Shown here in pieces: positions 36,304 to 46,088 of a DNA stretch of 64,000 nucleotides. Within the stretch, counting starts at the first letter, position 1, and each line of letters starts with the position of its first letter. The DNA is taken from NCBI RefSeq assembly GCF_040703035.1, contig NZ_CP159996.1:1274001-1338000 (forward strand), in the 5' to 3' direction. The notes under the pieces are model-generated. The model saw nothing but the letters and a program-made list of their open reading frames with translations, made no database searches and was not told where the DNA came from. Source of the DNA: Terribacillus aidingensis. GTDB taxonomy: Bacteria; Bacillota; Bacilli; Bacillales; Amphibacillaceae. The position numbers were made by a program, and so were the translations under genes.

Positions 36304-36683
36304 CCCACTTAATCGCTTACCTTCTAGCGGTAGCAATCACGGTACCGCCGCTTGCTACTTGGATTTATTATTTGATTGCCAGACGGATCATTCATAAAAG
36401 ACGGAATGCTTTTCTCCATAGCGTGCAAACTACTGCCGTATTCTATATCTTTTCTGTTATGATTATGTTGCAAATCATTTTACAGCATACAGTGATCGGT
36501 TATATGATAGGATTCCTTGCGGTATTGTTTATATTGGTTGTGCTCATGCATTACAAATACCGCGGCGAGATCGTCTTTAAGCATGTGTGGCGCATCTTCC
36601 TGCGTATCTGCTTCCTCTTGTTCGGTCCGCTGTACATCCTCCTGCTAGTGGCGGGAGTTATCGTTACATTTATCAGACAGTAA
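36300..36683 (+). CDS. DUF3397 membrane protein
   Basis: A 127-residue membrane protein with four hydrophobic segments (about 4-26, 45-61, 65-84, 100-124) separated by basic loops. It fits the DUF3397 family often found upstream of bshC in Bacillaceae. It is coupled to panE by a four-base overlap and is 31 bases upstream of bshC. The function is unknown. Confidence 0.82.
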   Translation: MTHLIAYLLAVAITVPPLATWIYYLIARRIIHKRRNAFLHSVQTTAVFYIFSVMIMLQIILQHTVIGYMIGFLAVLFILVVLMHYKYRGEIVFKHVWRIFLRICFLLFGPLYILLLVAGVIVTFIRQ

Positions 36684-36714
36684 TACATAGACGTTATATA
36701 AAGGAGTACTTAAT

Positions 36715-38340
36715 ATGGTAATACAACCAATGAGACTGGAAAGTCCGAACAAATTGGTGGCCGATTATCGGGCAGAGCTTCCTTCTATTATGGGGAAATT
36801 CGATTTTTCTCCATTCCGCCAAGAAAGCTATGCGACTAGACTGGAGGAGCTTGAAGCTCGTGAGTTCCCGAGGGAGGCGCTAGTGGAACTCCTTCTCAAA
36901 TGCAATAAAGAGTGGGGAGCGGATCAGGTTACGATCCAAAATATCAATAAATTAGCTGATACGAATACAGTTGCTGTTGTCGGCGGGCAGCAGGCAGGCC
37001 TCTTCACGGGTCCTTTATTGACACTGCATAAGATCACCTCCATCATTTCCCTTGCTTCCGAGCAGAGTAAAAAACTGGGCTCGACGGTCATACCGGTGTT
37101 TTGGATAGCGGGTGAGGATCATGATGTGGAGGAGATCAATCACATCTTCCTGCCAAATCGTAACAAGTTGAAAAAATTCAAATGGAAACAGCATCTCACT
37201 GAAAAGATTGCAGCTTCTGATGTAGTACTCGATAACGGTTTGATGCATGATTTCTTGCAAGAAGTGATGGCTGTCTTGCCGGAGACAGCATATACAAAGG
37301 ATATCCACTCTACGGTGAGTAATATATTGGATCAATCAGAGACATTCGTTGATTTCTTCGCGAAATTCATTCATTTCCTATACAAGGATACAGGTTTGGT
37401 GCTTTTGGATTCCGGAGATCCGGCACTGCGGCAAGTAGAGCGACCATTTTTCCAGGAGCTGATCAACAAGCAGCAGGAAATAAGCCACGGTGTTTATGGA
37501 GCATCTCAGGAGCTCCAGCAGATAGGTTATGCTGATGTGTTAGGCGCAGAAACAGAAGATGCTAACCTGTTCTGTTATATTGACGGTGAAAGAACGCTGC
37601 TTATACGCGACAGTGAGGGTAAGTGGCGAGGCAAAGCTGATGAAGCAGTCTTTACGGAAGAAGAGCTGTTGCTTATTGCGGAAACAGCGCCGGAAAGACT
37701 GAGCAATAATGTTGTCACGCGCCCGCTCATGCAGGACTACCTCCTGCCGGTGCTTGCTTTCATTGCAGGCCCTGGAGAAATCGCCTATTGGGCGAATTTG
37801 AAACCGGGTTTCCAGGCGGTCGGCTTTAACATGCCGCCCGTCATGCCGCGTCTTTCCTTCACGATGCTGGATGGCAAGACAGAAAAGCTGCTCAACCGAT
37901 ATCGTTTGCGCCCCGAAAAGGCTATTGCATTTGGTGTCGAAGCGGAAAAAATTCATTATCTAGCTGCACAGCAACAGCCGCCGATTGCTGTTGTATCTGA
38001 ACAGGTGAAGCGGGCAATGGCTGATTTGCACGCACCGCTCCGGCGAAGTGCTGCATCGATTGCAGATGATCTTGGCAGCCTGGCAGAAAAGAATCTCCGT
38101 CATTTGGAAGAGGATATCGATTTTCTGGTCAAGCGTATGGAAGCTAGAATTAAAGAGCAGCATGGTGTGGCATTATCCCATTTTGACCATATTCAATGTA
38201 CGCTTCACCCGGAAAATGGACTGCAAGAGCGGACATGGAGTATCTTCCCTATATGGAATATGCATGGAGTGGAGATTTGGCGCGAATTAGCGCAGAAAAG
38301 CTATGATTTCACCACTCCCCACCATATCGTAACGTTATAA
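36715..38340 (+). CDS. bshC: Bacillithiol biosynthesis cysteine-adding enzyme BshC
   Basis: A 541-residue protein that adds cysteine to glucosaminyl-malate in the last step of bacillithiol synthesis. Family blocks are NTVAVVGGQQAGLFTGPLL, HKITSI, VFWIAGEDHDVEEINH and LPVLAFIAGPGEIAYW; a coiled-coil region precedes the C-terminus. The ATG at 36715 follows AAAGGAG. The length is that of the family. It is the last gene before the mra/dcw cluster, as in B. subtilis (yllA). Confidence 0.94.
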   Translation: MVIQPMRLESPNKLVADYRAELPSIMGKFDFSPFRQESYATRLEELEAREFPREALVELLLKCNKEWGADQVTIQNINKLADTNTVAVVGGQQAGLFTGPLLTLHKITSIISLASEQSKKLGSTVIPVFWIAGEDHDVEEINHIFLPNRNKLKKFKWKQHLTEKIAASDVVLDNGLMHDFLQEVMAVLPETAYTKDIHSTVSNILDQSETFVDFFAKFIHFLYKDTGLVLLDSGDPALRQVERPFFQELINKQQEISHGVYGASQELQQIGYADVLGAETEDANLFCYIDGERTLLIRDSEGKWRGKADEAVFTEEELLLIAETAPERLSNNVVTRPLMQDYLLPVLAFIAGPGEIAYWANLKPGFQAVGFNMPPVMPRLSFTMLDGKTEKLLNRYRLRPEKAIAFGVEAEKIHYLAAQQQPPIAVVSEQVKRAMADLHAPLRRSAASIADDLGSLAEKNLRHLEEDIDFLVKRMEARIKEQHGVALSHFDHIQCTLHPENGLQERTWSIFPIWNMHGVEIWRELAQKSYDFTTPHHIVTL

Positions 38341-38351
38341 TGAAACAGAAA

Positions 38352-38384
38352 GCGTGCCTGGTCGACGACCATGCACGTTTTTTT
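38352..38384 (+). terminator. Terminator of bshC
   Basis: Stem cgtgcctggtcg / cgaccatgcacg with one mismatch, followed by seven T. Confidence 0.82.
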
Positions 38385-38451
38385 GTGCACAAAACTCCGA
38401 AAAAGCGCTAGGCAAGGGAGAAAATGCTAATAAAAAGTGTGAATATTGAGG

Positions 38452-38476
38452 TGGTGAAATGTGGGGGGATGTGGTA
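38452..38476 (+). promoter_or_regulatory. Putative MraZ operator: three TGGNN repeats with 10-bp period
   Basis: TGGTG (38452), TGGGG (38462) and TGGTA (38472) are separated by five bases each, upstream of mraZ. This is the layout of known MraZ-binding boxes (TGGGN repeats with 5-bp spacers), by which MraZ controls its own operon. Two boxes deviate from TGGGN. Confidence 0.5.
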
Positions 38477-38506
38477 CTATGAAAATGGAAAGTGGGGGCG
38501 GAGTCT

Positions 38507-38938
38507 ATGTTCATGGGGGAATTTCAGCATTCGGTAGATACGAAAGGACGTATTATCGTACCTGCCAAGTTCCGAGAAAACTTAGGGGAACGTTTCGTAC
38601 TGACCCGAGGATTGGACCAATGTCTGTTTGGATACCCTATGGAGGAATGGAGACTCCTAGAAGAAAAACTAAAAAAGCTGCCATTGACCAAGAAGGATGC
38701 CCGAGCATTCACTCGCTTCTTCTTTTCAGGAGCAGTCGAATGTGAGCTTGATAAGCAAGGGAGAATCAATATCCCTGCACCGCTCCGGAAATATGCGAAG
38801 CTGGAAAAGGACGTTGCCATCATTGGTGTGTCTGGACGGATCGAATTCTGGGCGGAGAGCGAATGGAATTCCTATTTTGATGAATCTGAGGAATCTTTTG
38901 CTGAAATCGCTGAAAATATGCTTGATTTCGATATTTGA
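38507..38938 (+). CDS. mraZ: Transcriptional regulator MraZ
   Basis: A 143-residue protein with two AbrB-like MraZ domains, each with a DxxxR core ([13 protein letters not shown] near residue 13 and [13 protein letters not shown] near residue 83). MraZ forms a ring that binds repeats in its own promoter and represses the dcw operon. The start MFMGEFQHS at 38507 matches B. subtilis and follows GGGCGGAG; the in-frame GTG at 38492 is less likely. First gene of the dcw cluster. Confidence 0.94.
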   Translation: MFMGEFQHSVDTKGRIIVPAKFRENLGERFVLTRGLDQCLFGYPMEEWRLLEEKLKKLPLTKKDARAFTRFFFSGAVECELDKQGRINIPAPLRKYAKLEKDVAIIGVSGRIEFWAESEWNSYFDESEESFAEIAENMLDFDI

Positions 38939-38962
38939 TGGCAGTCGAAAGGATGTAAGAGC

Positions 38963-39922
38963 TTGTTTGAACATTATAGTGTGCTGAACAGAGAGACGAT
39001 TGAAGGACTCAATGTGAAGCCAGAAGGTACATATGTGGATTGCACCCTAGGCGGAGGAGGTCACTCCGAAGTAATTTTGAAGCAGTTATCTGATAAAGGG
39101 AAACTGTATGCGTTTGACCAGGACAAGCAAGCCATCGAGGCCACAGCGGCAAGATTAGCGGAGTATGGCGATCGAATCGAATATATCCAGGCGAATTTCC
39201 GACATCTGAAAAGCGAATTAGAGGAAAGAGGCGTCACGGAAGTCGATGGTGTAGTATTTGACCTTGGCGTGTCCTCCCCACAGCTCGATCAGGCGGAAAG
39301 AGGATTCAGCTATCAGCACGATGCGCCGCTTGATATGCGCATGAACCAGCATCAGGCGCTTTCTGCCTACGAGGTGGTTAATACGTGGTCTTACGAGCAA
39401 CTTGTACGGATTTTCTTCCAATATGGAGAAGAGAATTTTTCCAAGCAAGTTGCAAGAAAAATAGAGAAAAGACGAGAAGCGAAACCGATTGAAACAACAT
39501 TTGAACTTGTGGAAGTGATCAAGGAAGCGATTCCTGCACCAGCAAGAAGAAAAGGCGGCCATCCGGCCAAAAGAATCTTTCAGGCAATCCGGATTGCGGT
39601 AAATGACGAATTACAAGCATTCCGTGATGCGCTGCAGCAGACAGCAGAGATAGTTGCAGTCGGGGGAAGAGTTTCAGTCATTACCTTCCACTCGCTGGAG
39701 GACAGAATGTGTAAGCAGGCATTTAAATCATGGAGCACACCGCTGCCGGTACCGCGCAATATCCCAATTTTGCCGGAGGACAGCAAGGCACCGTTTGCTC
39801 TCATTACGAGAAAGCCGATATTGGCAAGTGTTGAGGAACTGGAAGATAACAGAAGATCCCGTTCCGCCAAACTCCGCGTAGCAGAAAAAATAAAACCGTG
39901 GAGTTCGAAATTCGAATTCTAA
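38963..39922 (+). CDS. rsmH: 16S rRNA (cytosine(1402)-N4)-methyltransferase RsmH
   Basis: A 319-residue SAM-dependent methyltransferase (MraW) that methylates C1402 of 16S rRNA. SAM-binding [40 protein letters not shown] and [13 protein letters not shown] are diagnostic. The TTG start at 38963 follows AAGGATG and gives [11 protein letters not shown], collinear with B. subtilis. Second gene of the dcw cluster. Confidence 0.96.
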   Translation: MFEHYSVLNRETIEGLNVKPEGTYVDCTLGGGGHSEVILKQLSDKGKLYAFDQDKQAIEATAARLAEYGDRIEYIQANFRHLKSELEERGVTEVDGVVFDLGVSSPQLDQAERGFSYQHDAPLDMRMNQHQALSAYEVVNTWSYEQLVRIFFQYGEENFSKQVARKIEKRREAKPIETTFELVEVIKEAIPAPARRKGGHPAKRIFQAIRIAVNDELQAFRDALQQTAEIVAVGGRVSVITFHSLEDRMCKQAFKSWSTPLPVPRNIPILPEDSKAPFALITRKPILASVEELEDNRRSRSAKLRVAEKIKPWSSKFEF

Positions 39923-39940
39923 TACAGGGGAGGAATAAGC

Positions 39941-40321
39941 TTGAGCGCAGAACGTGCAAGAAGCTGGCAGCAGAGCAGTCCGGCACAAAGACCGCAGCAG
40001 CAGCCTAAACGACAGGTAAAAGTAAAAGTTCATAAGAAAACGTGGATTACGCCGGGAGAGAAGGTTCTATATGCCGTTTTCAGTCTAGTTATCTTGGCTG
40101 CAGCAGCTTATTTCGTCACCTTCGCAGCTTCTACGTATAACGTGAACCGTGACTTGGAAGCACTGGACTCTGAAATCAGCCACCAGAAGGTTGCGAATAC
40201 AGATCTGACTTATGAAGTGAAAGAATTGAGCAAGCCGGAGCGCATCATCGATATCGCACGTGATGCAGGTCTGAAGGTGCAAAGTGCCAAAGTAAAAGAA
40301 GCAAACAAAGTCTCTGAATAA
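39941..40321 (+). CDS. ftsL: Cell division protein FtsL
   Basis: A 126-residue bitopic protein: basic cytoplasmic N-terminus (1-40), one membrane helix (about 42-62), then an extracellular leucine-zipper-like coiled coil (65-105). It acts with DivIC and DivIB at the septum to activate FtsW-PBP2B. Sequence conservation is low in the family; assignment rests on topology and position between rsmH and pbpB. The TTG start follows GGGGAGGA. Confidence 0.9.
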   Translation: MSAERARSWQQSSPAQRPQQQPKRQVKVKVHKKTWITPGEKVLYAVFSLVILAAAAYFVTFAASTYNVNRDLEALDSEISHQKVANTDLTYEVKELSKPERIIDIARDAGLKVQSAKVKEANKVSE

Positions 40322-40337
40322 GAAAGGTACTGTCAAT

Positions 40338-42473
40338 ATGAAAAAGAACAAGACAACACAGAGAATGGCGATGGTTCTGTTATCCGTTTTTGCCTTGCTC
40401 TTTCTTGTCTTAGCTGGACGTTTCTTGTTCATCCAGGCATCCGGTGAAGTTGCTGGAGTTAATTTAAAGAAATTTGCAGAAAGTAAGCGGACTGACTCGT
40501 ATACGCTCGAAGCTACGAGAGGGAAGATACTGGATCGCAATGGAATGGAGTTGGCGTATGATCAGCCAACTTATTCTATTTATGCGATTGTTAGTGAAGA
40601 GTATTCCGCGGATAAAGAACATCCGATCCATGTAACGAATGTGGATAAGACGGCAAAAGAAATTGCTGAAATCATCGGAGCAGATGAAAATGATCTGAAA
40701 AAACGGCTCCAGGATGGAATTGACGGCGGCAAGTTCCAGGTGGAATTCGGTTCCGCGGGAAGCGGATTATCTCAGGATCAGAAGAAGAAGATTGAAGACC
40801 TCGAGTTGCCTGGAATCCAGTTCACAGAAGAAGCAGAGCGCTTCTATCCGAATGGTACTTTTGCTTCGCAAGTAATTGGGCTGGCACAGCGACAAGATGG
40901 TGTGATTACTGGCTTAACAGGAATTGAACAACAGCTGAATGATCAGCTTGCAGGGAAAAACGGGAATATATCCTATGAACAAGATGGTTATGGATACAAG
41001 CTGCTGAATCCGAATGAAGAAGTGCAGGCAGCCCAAGATGGGGATAATGTCTATCTGACTATTGATCAGAAAATCCAGACTTTACTGGAGGATACACTCA
41101 CCCAAGTGGATGATAAGTGGAATCCTAAGAAAATCAGTGCAGTCGTCATGAATCCAAAAACAGGTGAGATTGTAGCGATGAGCAACCGCCCAAGCTATGA
41201 TCCGAACGATCCAGAGAATGTAGAAAACTGGTACAATGACTCCATTTCAAATCCGATGGAACCTGGATCGACTATGAAAATGTTCACAGTCGCGTCTGCT
41301 ATCGAAGAGGGGAAATGGAATCCGGATGAAGAATATAAATCCGGAACATATAAGGTCGACAAAGATACGACTATAGGTGACTATAATAAATCGTGGGGTT
41401 CCATCAGTTACTTAGAAGGAATTCAGCGTTCTTCCAACGTTGCAGTTGCGAATCTGGTGGCTAATAAAATCGGTGAAGATAAATTTCTTGAATATCTGAA
41501 GAAATTCCATTTTGACCAAAAGTCTGGTATTGATTTGCCGGGTGAAATACCAGGTACTATTTTGTACAATTACGAAGCGGAGCGAATCAGTACAGCGTAT
41601 GGGCAAGGGACGACAGCAACGCCGATTCAAATGGTCACTGCTGCCAGTGCCATTGCCAACGATGGCAAAATGGTGACACCGCATATCATCGATAAAATTG
41701 TCAATCCTGATACGAAGAAAGTAGTCGAGCAGAAAAAGACAGAGGTTCAGGCGGAACCAATATCGAAAGAAACGGCAGATGAGACATTGAAAATACTTGA
41801 GTCAGTCGTAACTTCCGAACATGGTACTGGTAAACCGTATAAACTGGATGATTATAGTGTGGCCGGTAAGACTGGTACGGCACAAATACCAAATCCAAAC
41901 GGTGGCGGCTATATGCAAGGTAAGAATAATTATCTATTCTCCTTCCTTGGCATGGCGCCTGCTAATGATCCAGAATTGATCATGTATGTATCTGTGCTGC
42001 AGCCTGAATTGAGTGAAACGGAAACTGGCAGTGAACCATCTGCATTCATCTTCAAAAATGTAATGGAAAATGCGCTGCATTATATGGATATCAGTCCAGA
42101 CCAAGCAGACGATAAAAATGAAGTTTCTGAAAAACGAGTGCCGGATATTGAAGGCATGTCTACTCACGCAACGAAGAAAGCGCTAGAAGACACTGGAATG
42201 GATGTAGTTGTTGTCGGTGAGGGAGACCAGGTTGCCACAACGAGTGTTGAAAGCGGGCAAACTGTTCTGGAAGGCGAACGCGCCATCATCGTCACGGATG
42301 AACCGACGATGCCGGATATTAATGGATGGTCCATGCGTGAAGTGCTTGAATTGGGAGAATTGCTACAGCTGGATGTGGAAACAATCAACAGCGGCTACGC
42401 CAAGACACAAAGCATCAAAAAAGGAACGAAACTGAATAAGAACGACTATCTTGCTGTCGAATTCTCGACATAA
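40338..42473 (+). CDS. pbpB: Penicillin-binding protein 2B (division transpeptidase)
   Basis: A 711-residue class B PBP. One membrane anchor (about 9-29), a dimerisation domain beginning near TRGKILDRNGMELA, and a transpeptidase domain with Ser311 in STMK, SSN in QRSSNVAVAN and KTG in AGKTGTAQ. Two PASTA domains follow (about 602-711). This is the septal transpeptidase partner of FtsW. Length and the double PASTA end match B. subtilis PBP2B. Confidence 0.94.
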   Translation: MKKNKTTQRMAMVLLSVFALLFLVLAGRFLFIQASGEVAGVNLKKFAESKRTDSYTLEATRGKILDRNGMELAYDQPTYSIYAIVSEEYSADKEHPIHVTNVDKTAKEIAEIIGADENDLKKRLQDGIDGGKFQVEFGSAGSGLSQDQKKKIEDLELPGIQFTEEAERFYPNGTFASQVIGLAQRQDGVITGLTGIEQQLNDQLAGKNGNISYEQDGYGYKLLNPNEEVQAAQDGDNVYLTIDQKIQTLLEDTLTQVDDKWNPKKISAVVMNPKTGEIVAMSNRPSYDPNDPENVENWYNDSISNPMEPGSTMKMFTVASAIEEGKWNPDEEYKSGTYKVDKDTTIGDYNKSWGSISYLEGIQRSSNVAVANLVANKIGEDKFLEYLKKFHFDQKSGIDLPGEIPGTILYNYEAERISTAYGQGTTATPIQMVTAASAIANDGKMVTPHIIDKIVNPDTKKVVEQKKTEVQAEPISKETADETLKILESVVTSEHGTGKPYKLDDYSVAGKTGTAQIPNPNGGGYMQGKNNYLFSFLGMAPANDPELIMYVSVLQPELSETETGSEPSAFIFKNVMENALHYMDISPDQADDKNEVSEKRVPDIEGMSTHATKKALEDTGMDVVVVGEGDQVATTSVESGQTVLEGERAIIVTDEPTMPDINGWSMREVLELGELLQLDVETINSGYAKTQSIKKGTKLNKNDYLAVEFST

Positions 42474-42556
42474 GAAAACAGGACAGTGGTCTATCCGCTT
42501 GCCAACCGTCATAACATGGATACAAGCCTACCTTTGTATACGAGGGAGAGATTTGT

Positions 42557-44491
42557 TTGAAGAGAGTATCCAATGTTACGATGCGCAAGCGGTTAGTCAC
42601 TGTTTTTATTTTGGCTTTTATCGTGTTCCTTATTATCGGAATCCGATTGGCATATGTCCAGTTTGTCTTAGGTAAAGACTTAGTGGACAAGGCTGAGGAT
42701 TCCTGGAGCAGAAATATCACATTTGAGCCGGAAAGAGGAAAGATACTTGACCGTAATGGTGCGGTGCTGGCAGAGAATGTGTCTGCACCGACTGTCATGG
42801 TCGTACCACGTCAGATCAAGGATCCCGAAAAGACAGCCGAGAAGCTGGCAGAAATTCTTGGGATGGAAAAGGACAAGGCAATGCAGCACGTGACGAAGAA
42901 GGCATCTATCGAAAGAATTCACCCTGAAGGACGAAAAATTTCCGAAGAGCAGGCAGAAGCAATTCAGGCGCTGAACATGGAGGGCGTTTATATTGCCAAA
43001 GATTCAAAACGACACTATCCAAATGGGGATTATCTGTCTCATGTACTTGGTTTCAGTGGTATAGATAACCAGGGGTTAATGGGCCTGGAGGCATACTATG
43101 ATGAAGAACTGAGCGGAGAATCAGGCAGCCTGTCGTTTTTCTCTGATGCAAAAGGGCATCGATTGGAAGACATGGCAGATGTCTATTCACCGCCGACGGA
43201 TGGTATGGACCTTCAGCTGACGATTGACTCTGATATCCAGACAATTATAGAGCGGGAACTGGATAATGCAGAAGCAAAATATAATCCGGATGGTGCGATT
43301 GCACTGGCTGTAGATCCTGATACAGGTGAAATCCTCGGAATGTCCTCGAGACCATCATTCGAACCGGAAAATTACAACGAAGCCGATCCTGATACGTATA
43401 ATAGGAATCTGCCGATTTGGAGTTCGTATGAGCCAGGTAGTACATTTAAGATCATCACACTTGCTGCGGCACTTGAAGAGAAGGTAGTTGACCTTGAGAA
43501 CGATCATTTCCATGACAGTGGAGCTATCAAAGTGGACGGTGCCACCTTGCATTGCTGGAAACGCGGCGGACATGGTGATCAAACATATTTAGAGGTTGTA
43601 CAAAATTCTTGTAACCCAGGTTTTGTCTCACTAGGGCAGAAGCTAGGGACGGACCGTCTATTCTCTTATATCAAGGATTTTGGGTTCGGTGAGAAAACTG
43701 GTATCGATTTGCAAGGGGAAGGAAAAGGTATTTTATTCGATCCCACGAAAATCGGGCAGGTAGAGACAGCCACCACTGCTTTCGGACAAGGTGTTTCCGT
43801 CACTCCGATCCAGCAAGTGATGGGTGTATCAGCTGCTATCAACGGAGGCTACTTATACCAGCCCCATATCGCCAAGTCATGGAAGAATCCAGTTACCGGT
43901 GACACGGAAACAGCCACAGAGACAGTCATGAAACGACGGGTAGTGTCAGAGGATACATCAGAACAGGTTCGTCATGCATTAGAAAATGTTGTAGCAAAAG
44001 GGACAGGACGAGGAGCTTACCGTGAAGGATTTCGGATTGGCGGTAAAACAGGAACAGCCCAGAAAGTGGGAGCCAACGGAACCTATATGGAAAACAATTA
44101 TATTCTTTCCTTCATCGGATTTGCACCTGCCAATGACCCTGAAATCGTGGTCTACCTTGCTATAGATAATCCGAAAAACACAATCCAATTCGGTGGTAAA
44201 GTGGCAGCGCCGATTGTAGGTACTATTCTGGAGGACAGCCTTCGTTCAATGGGAGTAGAACCGCAGACGGATGGATTGGAGAAATCTTACAGCTGGCCGG
44301 AAGAGCCGCCAGCAGAAGCACCTGATTTTGTCGGTATGAAAAAGCGGGAACTGACAGAATATTACACTACACTGAACTTGGAATTGAGCGGAACCGGCGA
44401 ATATATCATCGATCAAGAACCAAAAGCTGGAATAAAGATGGAAGCAGGATCCACTATCCGCCTGTATTTATCTGAAAACCCGCCTGAATAA
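42557..44491 (+). CDS. spoVD: Stage V sporulation protein D (sporulation class B PBP)
   Basis: A 644-residue class B PBP with one membrane segment (about 11-31), FEPERGKILDRNGAVLA, the active-site Ser295 in STFK, SCN in QNSCNPGFVSLG and KTG in GGKTGTAQ, and a single PASTA domain (about 588-644). SpoVD makes spore cortex peptidoglycan with SpoVE; the SCN cysteines are typical of SpoVD, whose activity is redox controlled by StoA. The TTG start follows GGGAGAG. It probably has a mother-cell promoter in the 83-base gap, not clearly seen. Confidence 0.94.
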   Translation: MKRVSNVTMRKRLVTVFILAFIVFLIIGIRLAYVQFVLGKDLVDKAEDSWSRNITFEPERGKILDRNGAVLAENVSAPTVMVVPRQIKDPEKTAEKLAEILGMEKDKAMQHVTKKASIERIHPEGRKISEEQAEAIQALNMEGVYIAKDSKRHYPNGDYLSHVLGFSGIDNQGLMGLEAYYDEELSGESGSLSFFSDAKGHRLEDMADVYSPPTDGMDLQLTIDSDIQTIIERELDNAEAKYNPDGAIALAVDPDTGEILGMSSRPSFEPENYNEADPDTYNRNLPIWSSYEPGSTFKIITLAAALEEKVVDLENDHFHDSGAIKVDGATLHCWKRGGHGDQTYLEVVQNSCNPGFVSLGQKLGTDRLFSYIKDFGFGEKTGIDLQGEGKGILFDPTKIGQVETATTAFGQGVSVTPIQQVMGVSAAINGGYLYQPHIAKSWKNPVTGDTETATETVMKRRVVSEDTSEQVRHALENVVAKGTGRGAYREGFRIGGKTGTAQKVGANGTYMENNYILSFIGFAPANDPEIVVYLAIDNPKNTIQFGGKVAAPIVGTILEDSLRSMGVEPQTDGLEKSYSWPEEPPAEAPDFVGMKKRELTEYYTTLNLELSGTGEYIIDQEPKAGIKMEAGSTIRLYLSENPPE

Positions 44492-44523
44492 ATCGGATGA
44501 ACCATTCCTGCGGACATAAATTC

Positions 44524-44532
44524 TGGTATAAT
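44524..44532 (+). promoter_or_regulatory. Candidate extended -10 promoter for murE
   Basis: TGGTATAAT, an extended -10, about 80 bases before the murE start. The -35 region (TTCCTG at 44505) is weak. Confidence 0.45.
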
Positions 44533-44612
44533 GGGGAAAGGTTTTTACGCCTCAATCAATCAAAATAATATTACTTTGCATTTTGTAAGGATAAATGAAG
44601 GACGTGGCAGCT

Positions 44613-46088
44613 TTGAAACTAGCAGTACTTTTGTCCGCACTGCCTTTTTACGAACAGCAGGCGGCCCATGAAGAAATCGACATTACCGGATTGACAATCG
44701 ATTCCCGGGAAATTAAATCTGGCAATCTATTCATATGCATAGACGGAGCAGTAGTCGACGGACATACGTTTGCCAGACAGGCCGAGGAGCAAGGGGCGGC
44801 GGCTATTTTAGCCGAACGTCCGCTGGATGTATCCATTCCAGTTATTCTAGTAAAAGACACGCTTCGCGCTTTGGCTCCATTAGCGAATACTTTCTATGGT
44901 CACCCATCGAAAGAGATGCGGGTGATCGGTATTACTGGTACCAATGGCAAGACAAGCATGACATATTTGCTTGAAAGTATTTTCCGTGCTAATGAGGAAG
45001 CTACTGGCGTGATTGGTACGATTCAGATGAAGATCAAGGACGAGACGTTTCCGGTGAAAAATACGACACCGGATGCGCTGTTCCTGCAAAAAGGGTTCCG
45101 TAATATGGTCGATGAAGGAGTCGATACGGCTGTCATCGAGGTATCTTCCCATGCTTTGGACAGGGGACGAGTACATGGCACCGATTTTGATATCGCTGTA
45201 TTCACGAATCTATCACAGGATCATCTTGATTATCATGAAAGCTTTGAGGACTACTTCCATGCGAAAAGTCTTTTATTCTCTCAGCTTGGCAATACCTTCG
45301 ATCCAGAGCATCCGAAGTACGCCGTAATCAATGCAGATGACCGTTACGCTGAAGCATTGATCAAATCAACTGCACAGCCAATTTGCACGTACGGGATTGA
45401 TAAGGAAGCAGACATTATGGCTAAGGATATTCAGCTGGCATCCAACGGTACGACTTTCTTACTTCAAACACCGAAGGGCGAAGCAAGAATAACGAGCAAG
45501 CTGATGGGTAAATTCAATGTCTATAATATGCTTGCTGCAGTAGGAGCCGCTATTTGCAGCGGTATACCGTTTGCGACGATCTGCAGTACACTGCATGAGA
45601 CGACTGGTGTAGCAGGCCGCTTCGAGCCTGTCATGGCAGGACAGTCATTTGGGGTGATTGTTGACTATGCACACACACCGGATTCCTTGGAGAATGTCCT
45701 GACGACGATAAAATCGTTCGTGAAGGGCAATATAATTACAGTGGTAGGCTGTGGCGGTGACCGCGATAAAACAAAACGCCCGCTTATGGCAGGAAAAGCT
45801 GTCCAATATTCGGATACATCCATTTTCACAGCGGATAATCCGCGTTCTGAGGATCCGCAAGCTATCCTTGATGATATGATCAGAGGATTGGAATCCGACC
45901 ATTATGTTGTCGTACCAGACCGGGCAGAAGCGATTCAGCGTGCTATCGATCTTGCAGGAAATGACGATATCGTCTTGATTGCAGGGAAAGGGCATGAGAC
46001 ATATCAGATCGTAGGAAATCAGGTTCTTGATTTCGATGATCGTCTAGTTGCAGCACAAGCCATAAAAAGAGCGGGATTAGGAGAATGA
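44613..46088 (+). CDS. murE: UDP-MurNAc-L-Ala-D-Glu:meso-diaminopimelate ligase
   Basis: Mur ligase adding the third amino acid to the peptidoglycan stem peptide. The ATP loop GITGTNGKTS and the DNPR motif at residues 408-411 are seen; DNPR indicates meso-diaminopimelate rather than lysine. The start is taken as the TTG at 44613 (LKLAVLLSALP, with AAGGA at a normal distance), which aligns with B. subtilis MKLTKLL; an ATG at 44595 in frame has its AAGG only four bases away. It overlaps murF by four bases. Confidence 0.95.
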   Translation: MKLAVLLSALPFYEQQAAHEEIDITGLTIDSREIKSGNLFICIDGAVVDGHTFARQAEEQGAAAILAERPLDVSIPVILVKDTLRALAPLANTFYGHPSKEMRVIGITGTNGKTSMTYLLESIFRANEEATGVIGTIQMKIKDETFPVKNTTPDALFLQKGFRNMVDEGVDTAVIEVSSHALDRGRVHGTDFDIAVFTNLSQDHLDYHESFEDYFHAKSLLFSQLGNTFDPEHPKYAVINADDRYAEALIKSTAQPICTYGIDKEADIMAKDIQLASNGTTFLLQTPKGEARITSKLMGKFNVYNMLAAVGAAICSGIPFATICSTLHETTGVAGRFEPVMAGQSFGVIVDYAHTPDSLENVLTTIKSFVKGNIITVVGCGGDRDKTKRPLMAGKAVQYSDTSIFTADNPRSEDPQAILDDMIRGLESDHYVVVPDRAEAIQRAIDLAGNDDIVLIAGKGHETYQIVGNQVLDFDDRLVAAQAIKRAGLGE

